This document shows, piece after piece, positions 32,201-39,459 of a DNA stretch of 39,459 bases. Positions within the stretch are counted from its first letter, which is position 1. Each line of letters starts with the position of its first letter. Source of the stretch: JAADHY01 sp964428935 (lineage in GTDB: Bacteria; Planctomycetota; Planctomycetia; Planctomycetales; Planctomycetaceae); contig CAYSAG010000011.1 in assembly GCA_964428935.1 (NCBI GenBank), forward strand, positions 1-39,459, written 5' to 3'. Under the pieces are notes generated by a model. It did no database searches and had not been told where the DNA came from. It was given only the letters and a program-made list of their open reading frames with translations. The position numbers were made by a program, and so were the translations under genes.

Positions 32201-34674
32201 TAGTTCTCCAGTTGTTGCTGCCGGTACGGGTCCAGCTTTTGGCCTGAGTGGAAGGCTTTCAGGAAGGCGTCGTAAGCCTGCTGAGGCTTGCCTTGCTGGA
32301 GCAGAGCCACGCCTTGTTCGTACAGCTCCAACGCCGTCGGTCCCTGCGGCTGGACCACGCCCAGTTCCGGCTCCAGCGACGGAGCTGTCGAGGCCGTGCG
32401 CGGTTCGGGCGCGGGAGCCGGACCGGGGGCTGGCGACGCAGTTGTGGCCGTCGGCAGCCGTCCGGTGCCGCCGGTTGCGGTCGACTGCGGCTCGAGCGGC
32501 AGCGGCTTGGCCTGAGCCAGCGAACGACTGGCCACGGCAGGCGACGGTTGAGCCGTTTCGCTGGAACGGGACTGGCCAGCCGGAGCGTTCACGGCCGAGC
32601 CGGCCTTCTGAGCGAGCAGCGAACGGTCGGCCGAACGCCGCTGAGTCTTTTCGAGCCGTTCAATGTCGGCCAAGACCGCTTCCGGACGGTCGTCGAAAAG
32701 CTGGTAGGTGACCTTCAGCTGAGCGGCCTGCTGAGCCTTCTGGCGAGCCAAGTCGAAGCGGCCCGCTCGGAGTGCGTTGCGAGCTTCTCGCAACAACGCC
32801 AGAGCTCGCTGACGGTTCTTTTCGTTTTGCGAGCTGGTCGGCAGCGGACGGGCCGCCCGCTCCGTCTTCTGGGCCGTCAGGCCACCAGCTGCCGCGCCGC
32901 CGGACTGGCCCGCTGGCGCCGAGGACGCCTTGGAACGGTCCGTCCGACGCTGCGCCAGTTGCAGGCTTTGCTCCACCCGCTGCACGTCCGCCAGCACCAG
33001 TTCGGGGCGGTCGTCGAACAGGCGGTAGACGGCTTTCAGCCGGTGAGCCTGCTCGGCCTTCTGCCGCGCGGTTTGAACGTCGCCGCGTTTGAGCGCCTGT
33101 CGCGCTTCCCGCAGCAAGGCCAGAGCTCGCTGACGGGTCTGTTCGGCACTGGCCAATTGGCTGGCCGACGCCGGAGCGATTGTTTGCGAAGGTTTCCGCT
33201 CGGTCTCTGCCGGCAGGGGCGCAGCGGCCGAACTATTGTCGGTCGTTCTGGCTTGAGCCACAGAAGGACCAATGGCCGCCGAGTCGCCGGACGGCTGCCG
33301 CGTTGACGGCTGCCGTGTTTGTGTGGCGGCCGGTTGAGTTCGAGTTTGAGCGGCGGGGGCGGCCTGAGCGGTTGGTTGCGACGGCGTGGCCGGCGCCGGC
33401 GTCGGCGTGGCGGAGGCGAGAGCTTCGACGGGAACGATCGACCGAGTCGCCGGACGTTCCGACGGCGTCTGCGACAGCCCGGCCGTCGTCATGGTGTCGC
33501 GCGGGCGGGACTCGGTCTTTCGAGCAAACAGAATTTCTCCCGTTCGCCGCTCGACCTCGGCCAGAATGTGTTCCGGCCGGAGCTCGAACAGGTTGTAGGT
33601 CACGTCCAGTTCGCGAGCTTTCAGCGCTTTGGTCCGAGCCTCGGCGTACCGGCCGGCTTCCAGGTCCTTTTGGGCTTCTTGCAGCAATTGCGTCGCCAGT
33701 TGCTTCGGCGTGGGTTTGGGCACCGCCGTTTCGTGCGGAGCCACACCGGCCAATTGCACGCCGCCGGTCAGACGGTCAATTTCTTCCAGCACCAGCTCGG
33801 GGCGGTCTTCGAACAAACCGTACGTGACGTCCAGTCGGCTGGCGGCGACCGCTTTCTCCCGAGCCGTGTCGAAGTCGCCCCTTTGCAAGGCCTGTCGGGC
33901 TTCTTGCAGCAACTTCTGAGCGTAAGCCTTTCGGTCGTAAATGGAGGAGAGTGTCGGCTGAGAAGGCTGGCTTTGAGGGCTGGCGGTGTTCGTCGAGCGG
34001 CTGCTTGGTTGGCTCAGTTTGGCCAGAAACGCGGCTGGCGACTCTTCATTCGGACCGAAAGTCACGTGGTTGGTCCGAGCGATTTCGTCGGCCAGGCGGG
34101 CCAGGCGAAGAGCTTCGTTGAAGTCGCCGCGGCGTTGAGCGACGTAGGCTCGTTGCATGAGGTCGGCCACGCGCTGCTTGGCTTCTTTGGTCGAAGCCAG
34201 GGGCGTGGATTTGGACGACTGGGTGGCCGAGGTCAGCACGAGGTGGCTGGGGCCGGACGAGCCGGTTGTCGCGGCGGTGGGCAGACCGCCCAGCTTGCCG
34301 GCGTCCAACTGCCGCAAGAATTCCTGCGGCGTCAGCTCGCCGGGAGCCCACTGAACGGGAAACGTGGCCGCTCGGGTCGCCAGTCGGCGAGCTCCCGCCA
34401 CGTCTCCCTGAACGGCCAGCCGTTGCGCTTCGGCCAGGTAGCGTTGAGCGGTCGCCTTGTACGAGTTGGCCGCCAGCAGGTTGGCTGTGTCCTGCGACGT
34501 CAAGCCGGAAGACGACCCGTTCGCCTGGTCGTTCCGGGCGGCAGCCTGCGTTGGCGGCGAGCTCAATGGACCCGTCCCCGCGCGAAGCGCGTCCGCCGCC
34601 GTAGAGGACACAAGGAACCAAACGACTCCAGCAGCCACAACCGTGCCAGCCAGAATTTCAATGAGCCTTCTCAA
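29275..34674 (-). CDS. Giant secretin (type II/III secretion-like outer-membrane pore) with N-terminal repeats
   Basis: This roughly 1799-residue protein ends with a secretin domain (about 1330-1790) bearing the family hallmark SVPDGGTVLLGGVK and the following VPILNKIPYISRLFKNTG. The N0-like block ISLHFENAPLRDVIDYIRTV sits at about 1092-1111. A hydrophobic leader opens the protein. Residues 74-677 carry six related modules of about 50-55 residues (pattern LLxEARxALxxGxxxxARxKA, then LFxDRPExVLA), followed by a TPR-like segment (781-829) and a charged coiled-coil stretch (861-1030). A Gly-rich tract (about 1594-1645) interrupts the secretin domain, and a second Gly/Gln-rich insert sits at 1363-1416. 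The start is a TTG at 34674, chosen because GGAGGA lies 7 nt upstream; a GTG at 34680 is too close to it. The substrate is unknown. Confidence 0.9.
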   Translation of the reverse strand: MRRLIEILAGTVVAAGVVWFLVSSTAADALRAGTGPLSSPPTQAAARNDQANGSSSGLTSQDTANLLAANSYKATAQRYLAEAQRLAVQGDVAGARRLATRAATFPVQWAPGELTPQEFLRQLDAGKLGGLPTAATTGSSGPSHLVLTSATQSSKSTPLASTKEAKQRVADLMQRAYVAQRRGDFNEALRLARLADEIARTNHVTFGPNEESPAAFLAKLSQPSSRSTNTASPQSQPSQPTLSSIYDRKAYAQKLLQEARQALQRGDFDTAREKAVAASRLDVTYGLFEDRPELVLEEIDRLTGGVQLAGVAPHETAVPKPTPKQLATQLLQEAQKDLEAGRYAEARTKALKARELDVTYNLFELRPEHILAEVERRTGEILFARKTESRPRDTMTTAGLSQTPSERPATRSIVPVEALASATPTPAPATPSQPTAQAAPAAQTRTQPAATQTRQPSTRQPSGDSAAIGPSVAQARTTDNSSAAAPLPAETERKPSQTIAPASASQLASAEQTRQRALALLREARQALKRGDVQTARQKAEQAHRLKAVYRLFDDRPELVLADVQRVEQSLQLAQRRTDRSKASSAPAGQSGGAAAGGLTAQKTERAARPLPTSSQNEKNRQRALALLREARNALRAGRFDLARQKAQQAAQLKVTYQLFDDRPEAVLADIERLEKTQRRSADRSLLAQKAGSAVNAPAGQSRSSETAQPSPAVASRSLAQAKPLPLEPQSTATGGTGRLPTATTASPAPGPAPAPEPRTASTAPSLEPELGVVQPQGPTALELYEQGVALLQQGKPQQAYDAFLKAFHSGQKLDPYRQQQLENYLTELAPRQPSRQSLASSQTGPLVLPTPNPGYEENPLQVATEQQALKFDRLRSETLNAIFRAERLKEQDPQKALQVLDEAMATVEGSDLDKQTVAPLLASLQKTRASIQAFMKQRQPIVDLQKRNQEIEAAIRREQEHRVRVEQEFAKLVEQFNELMKQNRFAEAEVVAKQAKELDPHNPVAETMKWKARFARRIAFNEDLKDRKEQGFWDQLASVEESAIPFDDRHPLRFGSDWEELSKRRRSRYGIDAHIRTEEEKRIEESLNKPISLHFENAPLRDVIDYIRTVADINIVLDTLGLQEEGVTSTTPVTIDVDGIRLKSCLNLMLEPLNLAYTIDDEVLKITSQMRQRGELVTRTYPVADLVIPVPNFSLPNGTLLGNPQMTGGAVPPYAYPGGAMSVPPYGGMQVANGQFQVNGAAAAPAMYNPWQPAGQPNVQLSGGGMAVDFDTLSDLIVSTIEPDSWEEVGGEGTIKPFESTLSLVIRQTQQVHEEIRDLLEQLRRLQDLQVTIEVRFITVSDTFFERIGIDFDFDVQDTIGGPDFSGGTGGGGGGAGGGGGQTQGPGNPLPPFGSVIGGQQQQGGGGGQQQQQQTFWFTPPPARELTERDSYPKHTIIGLASPGQFTQDLDVAFRQGSFEIGVPDFGNFNPDAGLQMGLAILSDIETFFFIQAAQGDERSNIMFAPKVTLFNGQFATVTDTVARPFVTSLIPTVGAFSVGFTPQITLLTDGVFMSVQAVISADRRYVRLTVTPSFTTITDVQTFSFLSGGQGAFGGGGLGGFGGGLGGFGGGLGGFGGGLGGFGGGLGGFGSGLGLGGFGGGLGLFSVPSGTVVRPVASSSPLILPRRTRRATQAQFQVAGGGGQRTGGVGTGGTGGIGGGQNQQAGVTVTVQQPIQEVVLVTTTVSVPDGGTVLLGGVKKLREGRNMAGVPILNKIPYISRLFKNTGVGRETVSLMLMVTPRIVILEEEEELLGLGE
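29740..29895 (-). repeat. Gly-rich tandem tract within the secretin domain
   Basis: About seven GGFGGGL-type units (21-nt period) lie in the reading frame of the secretin gene, at residues about 1594-1645. The tract is translated and in frame. Its near-identity suggests recent expansion by slippage. Confidence 0.85.
32644..34455 (-). repeat. Six diverged 50-55-residue modules in the secretin N-terminal region
   Basis: The modules start near residues 74, 166, 250, 325, 514 and 621. Modules 3-6 share EARxxLxxGxxxxARxKAxxA and a closing LFxxRPExxLAxxxR. Modules 1 and 2 are more diverged. Linkers are Ser/Thr/Pro/Gln-rich. Each module reads as a two-helix, TPR-like unit plus a cap. Confidence 0.75.
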
Positions 34675-35493
34675 TGTCACATCCTCCGTTAGCTCGAGCG
34701 AACAAACACTCCCTGTTCCGTTCGCGTGTCGCCTTAAATGCCCGTGACGAACTCCGCCCAGCTGGAAGGGCGGTCCAAAAGGCTGTTTGGCGGACGGGGA
34801 AAGGTTTCGTGTGCCCGGTCGGTCACCCCGCTCGCGGCCTTCCGTGGTCGCGTCGTCAGACCTGTTCGGCTCGGAACAGACCAACGAGAAGCCAGGTGAC
34901 CAACCAGGAAAGGAATGTTGGATGGGTGCGGTCTGTAGACGAGTGCAAGTGTGTTCGGAGAGAGAGGAAGGTGGTGGTTTTGATATTGAAAATCAGCCGG
35001 ACCGGTCAACCCCAGTCCGTCTTTTTGGTCAGGCCTTTTTCCTTTTTGCCGGAAAGGAGGAACGAAAATCGGCAACGTTTGCAGTTTGGGTGGCGCGAGG
35101 GGGTGGCCTTCGTTCCGACTCCGCAACGCCGCTCCCTTCCCGGCCGAAGCGGCAATGGCCGAGCGGGCGGCCGTGCTTCGAACGCCCCGACCACCGAACG
35201 TTGCCCGTCGGCCCACGCTGCGACGCCGTTGGCCGTTCCGCTCAAACGGCCGAGGAACGGTCGGCCCGAGGCGGACGGTTCGTCCTGACCAGACGTGGGT
35301 CCTTCGGCCAGCGCGGCTCGTCTGGCAACCAGGTCGTGTGCGGAAGGGCGTTGAGTGGTCGTCCGGTTTGGCATGGGTGGTGTGCCTTGACCGAAGTCAG
35401 TTGTTCGTCCACGGGGACGGTGGTTCGTCGGGTCGAGGTGTGCTCGAGGGGTCGTGTCGCCGGTGGTCGGACCGGACCGTCACGACGCGCCGG
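34675..35493. other. 819-bp intergenic region upstream of the secretin gene
   Basis: It holds a possible promoter (34980-35009, minus strand) and the RBS of the secretin gene. The AT-rich patches near 34975-35070, including an imperfect hairpin around 35035-35060, are unusual for this window. No gene is supported: the open frames are Arg-rich and lack RBSs. Confidence 0.5.
34980..35009 (-). promoter_or_regulatory. Weak candidate promoter of the secretin gene
   Basis: On the minus strand TTGACC (35004-35009), 18 nt, then TATCAA (34980-34985). The -35 is good; the -10 is only partial. It would give a leader of about 300 nt. Confidence 0.35.
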
Positions 35494-36990
35494 TCAGTGG
35501 GTCGACTGGTGGGGGCGTGACCACGGCGGAGGCGTGTCGGCTCGGAGGGCGTCCAGGTCGACGTTGTAGTCGGTTTCAATGACGGCCGACCGGTAGATTT
35601 CTTGCAGCAGCCGTTGACGGGCTTTCTGCTGCTGGTGCTGCTGCAGCTTGCGGCGAATTTCGTCCTGGACTTCCTCGAACGGCCGGACCGTTGCTTCCTC
35701 TCGTTCGACCACGCGGACGAGTTGGAAGCTGGACTTGTCTGTGAAGACTTGACTGATTTTGCCCACCGGAAGGGTGAACAGAGCGTCTTCGATTCGGCTG
35801 TCGGCCAGGCTGCCGCGTCGCGTCCAGTCCCAGAAGCCGCCCTGCTCGGCCGTTGGGCCGTCCGAGTACCGGCGCGCGACCTCTTCGAACGGAACGCCGT
35901 TGCGCAGGTCCTGCACGCACCTTTCCAGCACCTTCAGCGCGGCAGACTTTCCGCCGTGCTTGCGGAAAGAAATGCGAATTTGCTGCCAGCGGACGCGGGC
36001 GGGCACCGAGAACTCGTCCTGGTGCTGGCGGTAGTACTCCATCAGTTCGCTGCGACTGAACGCCGTGGGTGTCTTGGTCCGCGACCGAACGAACTCAACT
36101 GCCAACTGCTGGTTGATGAATTGGTCTCGCAGCGTCGCCAGGCTGGTGCCTTGCTGCTGCAATTTTTCTTCCAGCTCGGCCTTCGACGACGCGTGCAGCT
36201 TCTGCTTCAACCGCTCCACTTCCTGTTCGAAGTACTTGTCCAACTGCTCGTAGACCTGGTCGATTTGGTCCTCGTTCAGCTCGGCTTTCAACGCCGTGGC
36301 CAGCAGCCGGCGTTCAATGTGGTCCTTCAAGTCCCGCTCAATCAGGGCCCGGCGGAGCTTCTGGAACTGCTCCGGCGTGGTCCGAGCGAAGGCGACTTTC
36401 AGCTGCGGGCCGTAACGGTCGAGGACGTCGGAGGCGAAAATCGGCTCCCCGTTCACCAGCGCCACCACCTCTGTTCCGTTCACCGCACGCTCGAAGGCGG
36501 CCAGGTCAATTTCGGGCTGACCGGGCTTTTGTTGGCGGCTGTCCGAGTGCTGGCCAGCAGCGTCCAGAGACGGCTGGGTCGGCGGCTGGCTGGAGGTCGA
36601 GCTGACGCTGGCCGAGGCGGGCACGACACGGTGGCCGCTGGCGTGAGAGTGGCTCTCGGTCCAGTCGGCCCCGGTTGCTCGGACGGACCGGTCCAGTGAG
36701 GACGTTGTCGAAGCCGAACCAGTGGTTGAGCTTGTTGGCTGTCCGTGCTGCGCTGCGTCAGCCAGTGAGACGGTGGCGGCGTCCGGGCTGCGGCGGTGGA
36801 GCCGTTCCGGTTCGCGCTCGCCGCGCAAGACGCGGACGCGAGCGGGCTGGTCAGCGGAGCGGTCGGTTGGAGAGCGGCCGGCGCGGGCGGTCTTGGTCGG
36901 AACGAAGCCGCTCAGCGAAACCGGCTTGTTCACCGTCCGGCACCCGACAAAGCACACGCCCACCGCCAACGTGAGAAAAACTCGAAGCAT
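35494..36990 (-). CDS. Parvulin-type peptidyl-prolyl isomerase lipoprotein (SurA/PrsA-like)
   Basis: This 498-residue protein begins with a lipoprotein signal (FLTLAVGVCFVGC, lipid-modified Cys at 17). A Ser/Thr/Arg-rich linker (about 20-165) follows, then a SurA-type helical chaperone region (about 170-320, starting VVALVNGEPIFASDVL), then one parvulin domain (about 335-450). The parvulin part shows RVRWQQIRIS, FEEVARRYSDGPTAEQGGFW and LPVGKISQVFTDKSSFQLVR, typical of the PpiC/rotamase fold. It should aid folding of exported proteins at the membrane. The ATG at 36990 lies 72 bp after the mfd stop, and the promoter at 37054-37083 is within mfd's end. The RBS is weak. The secretin gene downstream on the same strand could be a client, but that is inference. 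Confidence 0.9.
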   Translation of the reverse strand: MLRVFLTLAVGVCFVGCRTVNKPVSLSGFVPTKTARAGRSPTDRSADQPARVRVLRGEREPERLHRRSPDAATVSLADAAQHGQPTSSTTGSASTTSSLDRSVRATGADWTESHSHASGHRVVPASASVSSTSSQPPTQPSLDAAGQHSDSRQQKPGQPEIDLAAFERAVNGTEVVALVNGEPIFASDVLDRYGPQLKVAFARTTPEQFQKLRRALIERDLKDHIERRLLATALKAELNEDQIDQVYEQLDKYFEQEVERLKQKLHASSKAELEEKLQQQGTSLATLRDQFINQQLAVEFVRSRTKTPTAFSRSELMEYYRQHQDEFSVPARVRWQQIRISFRKHGGKSAALKVLERCVQDLRNGVPFEEVARRYSDGPTAEQGGFWDWTRRGSLADSRIEDALFTLPVGKISQVFTDKSSFQLVRVVEREEATVRPFEEVQDEIRRKLQQHQQQKARQRLLQEIYRSAVIETDYNVDLDALRADTPPPWSRPHQSTH

Positions 36991-37053
36991 GAGCCAGAAT
37001 CCGTGTTCGGACAGCGGAACGGAGAGAATCTTGCCCGCAAAGAAAGGCGTCGG

Positions 37054-37083
37054 ATTGTAGCGTCAGCTTTCCTCGGGCCGCAA
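37054..37083 (-). promoter_or_regulatory. Candidate promoter of the parvulin lipoprotein gene
   Basis: On the minus strand TTGCGG (37078-37083), 18 nt, then TACAAT (37054-37059). It lies about 65 nt ahead of the ATG at 36990, and its -35 box overlaps the last codons of mfd. Confidence 0.45.
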
Positions 37084-39459
37084 CACCGATTTGGCCAGCT
37101 CCACCAGTTCGTCTCCGTTCAGGTCCTTCTTTTCCAACGGCCAGTAGGCGCTGCGGTGGTCGACAATTCGCAGCCGGTTTCCCCAGCGAGCTTTCAGCTG
37201 TCGCATTCGAATCGGGTCGCGGTACTGAAAGACCACGTAGTCTTCTTCCGTCCGAATGCCGTCGACCCCCCAGTCGCGGGCGAGCAGTTGCAAGTGTTTG
37301 CGTTCCAGCAGTCGGACGACCTCGCGAGGCAGTGGTCCGAAGCGGTCCCGCAGCTCTTCCCGCAGGTCGGCCAATTGCTCGAGCGAGTCGACCAGCGACA
37401 GCTTGCGGTAGATTTCGATTTTGGTCCGACCGGGGGGAACGTACGAATGGGGCAAGTACGCCTCGACAGGCAAGTCCACTTGCACGTGCCAGTGTTCGCG
37501 AACCGGAAGCCCTTTCAACTGACGAACCGCGTTTTCCAAGAGCTGGCAGTACAGTTCGTAGCCGACCGCCGCAATGTGCCCGCTTTGCTCCGTGCCCAAA
37601 ATGTTGCCGGCTCCGCGAATTTCCAAGTCCCGCATGGCAATCTTGAAGCCGGCCCCCAGCTCGCTGAATTCCTCGATGGCCTTCAGCCGTCGGGCGGCCG
37701 TGGGAGTGACCGGCCGTCCTTCTTCCAGCAGCAAGTAGCAGTAGGCTCGCTGCTTGTACCGTCCCACCCGGCCGCGCAGCTGGTGCAGCTCGGCCAGTCC
37801 GAACTGGTCCGCCCGGTGAATGAAAATGGTGTTCGCGTTCGGAATGTCCAGGCCGCTTTCGATGATTGTCGTGCAGACCAGCACGTCGATTTGGCCGCGG
37901 ACGAACCGCAGCATGGTTTCTTCCAATTGGTGAGCGGCCATTTGCCCGTGAGCGACGTCGACGGACGCTTCCGGGACAATCTGCTGCAGCCGCTCGGCCA
38001 CCGCGTCGATTGTCTGCACGCGGTTGTGGACGAAGAAAACCTGTCCGTTTCGGTTCAGCTCGCGGACAATGGCGTGTCGAATCAGTTCGGGGTCGAACCG
38101 GCACACGCGGGTGACAATGGCTTGTCGGTCTTGCGGCGGCGTTTCGAGGTTGGAAATGTCGCGGATTCCGAGCAGGGCCATGTGGAGCGTGCGGGGGATT
38201 GGTGTGGCGCTCATGGTCAGCACGTCCACTTCCAGCCGCAGTCGTTTCAGCGTCTCTTTCGCCTCGACTCCGAACCGCTGCTCCTCGTCAATGATGACCA
38301 GCCCCAGGTCCTTGAACCGGACGTCCGGCTGAATGAGTCGGTGCGTGCCAATGACAATGTCGACGGCTCCGGTTGCCAATCCCTCCAGCACGCGTCGCTG
38401 CTCGGCCTTCGTCTTGAACCGCGACAACGACTCGATTGTGATTGGGTACTCGGCCATGCGCTGGCAGAAGGTTCGGTAGTGCTGTTCGGCCAGGACGGTG
38501 GTCGGCACCAGCACGGCCACTTGCTTGCCGGCGTCGACGGCTTTGAACGCGGCTCGCATGGCCACCTCGGTCTTGCCGAAGCCCACGTCGCCGCACAGCA
38601 GCCGGTCCATGGGACGGCTGCGTTGCATGTCCTCCTTGACGGCTCGAATAGCTTCCAGTTGGTCGTCGGTTTCCGTGTAGGGAAAGGCCGCGTCGAATTC
38701 CTTTTGCCAGTGGCTGTCGGGAGGAAAAGCAATGCCGGGTCGGGCTTCGCGAGCGGCCTGGATTTGCAGCATTTCGGCCGCCAAGTCGGTGACGGCCTTG
38801 GCGACCTGCCGTTTCTTCTTCGCCCAGGCCGACGTCCCCAGCTTGGACAGTTCCGGAGCCGCCTTGGCCGCTCCGACGTACTTCTGCACCAGGTGAATCA
38901 GCGAGACGGGCACGTAAACCTGGACCCCGTCCCGGAACTCAATGGCCAGGTGCTCCTCGGCCCGGCCGTCCCGGTGCAACAACTTCATTCCGCGGTAGCG
39001 ACCGATGCCGTGCGTCAGGTGGACGACCAGGTCTCCTGGCCGCAGGTCGAGAAAGCTGTCAATGGCCCGCGTTTCGATTCGCCGACGTCGAGCCACCCGT
39101 CGCAGTTCGGTCCGGCCGAACAGCTCGTGGTCGCTCAGCACAATCAGCCGTTCGGAGACCAGCCGGAAGCCACGAGACACTCGGCCCAAGCAAAGGTGCA
39201 CCCGCGCGGCAAACTCGGCGTCGAACTCCCGCAGCAGCTCTTCCAGCCGCTGCCGTTCCGCCTCGTTGTGACAGGCCAGAAGGACCCGTTCGTCCGAGTG
39301 GACCGCCGCCCGCAGTTCGGCCAGCACTTCGCTCCGCGGCCCCGTGAACCGCTCAATCGACTCAATCGGCAGGTGGCACGACGTCTCCAAGCTGTCGGCC
39401 GCCAGACCGGCCACCGTCACCGACGGCAGGACCTGACAACGTTCGAACGTGGCCTGAAC
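37063..39459 (-). CDS. mfd: Transcription-repair coupling factor Mfd, N-terminus outside the window
   Basis: Mfd removes RNA polymerase stalled at DNA damage and recruits UvrA. The 798 residues visible hold the RNA-polymerase-interacting CarD-like part (LVVHLTHGIGRYRGM), Walker A (GDVGFGKTEVA) near 38570-38595, the DEEQRFG box, LTMSATPIPRTLHMAL, QVFFVHNRVQTI, and the motif V-VI block GLDIPNANTIFIHRADQFGL with LRGRVGR. The C-terminal TRCF regulatory domain follows (VDLPVEAYLPHSYVP). About 300 residues of the UvrB-like N-terminal region are missing because the window ends; the frame stays open to 39459. No frameshift is seen. The gene is otherwise typical. Downstream, the parvulin gene starts 72 bp after the stop. 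Confidence 0.97.
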   Translation of the reverse strand, partial: VQATFERCQVLPSVTVAGLAADSLETSCHLPIESIERFTGPRSEVLAELRAAVHSDERVLLACHNEAERQRLEELLREFDAEFAARVHLCLGRVSRGFRLVSERLIVLSDHELFGRTELRRVARRRRIETRAIDSFLDLRPGDLVVHLTHGIGRYRGMKLLHRDGRAEEHLAIEFRDGVQVYVPVSLIHLVQKYVGAAKAAPELSKLGTSAWAKKKRQVAKAVTDLAAEMLQIQAAREARPGIAFPPDSHWQKEFDAAFPYTETDDQLEAIRAVKEDMQRSRPMDRLLCGDVGFGKTEVAMRAAFKAVDAGKQVAVLVPTTVLAEQHYRTFCQRMAEYPITIESLSRFKTKAEQRRVLEGLATGAVDIVIGTHRLIQPDVRFKDLGLVIIDEEQRFGVEAKETLKRLRLEVDVLTMSATPIPRTLHMALLGIRDISNLETPPQDRQAIVTRVCRFDPELIRHAIVRELNRNGQVFFVHNRVQTIDAVAERLQQIVPEASVDVAHGQMAAHQLEETMLRFVRGQIDVLVCTTIIESGLDIPNANTIFIHRADQFGLAELHQLRGRVGRYKQRAYCYLLLEEGRPVTPTAARRLKAIEEFSELGAGFKIAMRDLEIRGAGNILGTEQSGHIAAVGYELYCQLLENAVRQLKGLPVREHWHVQVDLPVEAYLPHSYVPPGRTKIEIYRKLSLVDSLEQLADLREELRDRFGPLPREVVRLLERKHLQLLARDWGVDGIRTEEDYVVFQYRDPIRMRQLKARWGNRLRIVDHRSAYWPLEKKDLNGDELVELAKSVLRPEES

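Noticed and set aside
34734..35570. Several open frames in the region upstream of the secretin gene
   Set aside because: They are Arg/Gly-rich, overlap one another on both strands, and none has an RBS or recognisable domain.

Overview
This 39.5 kb window is GC-rich and looks like part of a planctomycete (Planctomycetota) chromosome. A Pirellulales-like lineage is possible, but that is inference from protein style. The clues are a Tat-exported Gfo/Idh/MocA oxidoreductase beside a sugar-phosphate-isomerase-like TIM barrel, an MJ0042-type zinc-ribbon membrane protein, an acidic HTH protein with SDSDV and ESGISL repeats, a giant secretin with a repeat-rich N-terminus, and a decayed methyltransferase/PQQ-propeller gene of a type familiar from planctomycetes. 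No rRNA, tRNA, CRISPR array or intact mobile element was seen.

Layout. Positions 1-3700 are a decaying segment. It holds a remnant of an IS1634-family transposase (central part lost, plus a frameshift caused by a 7-bp tandem duplication), then a pseudogene for a signal-peptide/methyltransferase-like/PQQ-propeller protein with a nonsense codon, three frameshifts and a missing C-terminus. From 3741 to 6679, on the minus strand, lie RidA, a FAD-dependent oxidoreductase and an aldo/keto reductase, diverging from pepA (6982-8502, +). From 8633 to 11078 (minus) lie the TIM-barrel isomerase/epimerase and the Tat-exported oxidoreductase, and across from them a fusion of two complete short-chain dehydrogenases (11315-12934, +).

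Positions 13273-18066 (+) carry the zinc-ribbon membrane protein, a promoter followed by a strongly foldable untranslated segment (candidate ncRNA or leader), tatC with an enlarged first periplasmic loop, and mtnA. Positions 18264-20127 (minus) are an ABC-2 exporter pair whose genes overlap by 92 bp. A Tat-exported aldo/keto reductase (20434-21300, +) follows and ends at a strong terminator.

Positions 21451-36990 are all minus strand: the SDSDV/ESGISL HTH membrane protein, an exported protein with a 290-residue Pro/Ala-rich tail, a GH94-type glycoside phosphorylase, the roughly 1800-residue secretin, and a parvulin-type lipoprotein. The window ends inside mfd (N-terminal part missing).

Functional picture. 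Envelope biology dominates: TatC and two proteins with Tat signals, a secretin, a periplasmic foldase-like lipoprotein and an ABC exporter. Carbohydrate and redox enzymes (GH94, isomerase, Gfo/Idh/MocA, SDR, AKR) make up most of the rest. Several promoters share a TACAAT-like -10 box, often with a 16-nt spacer. The best candidates for something undescribed are the folded RNA upstream of tatC, the double-SDR enzyme, the acidic two-repeat HTH membrane protein, and the repeat-bearing secretin.
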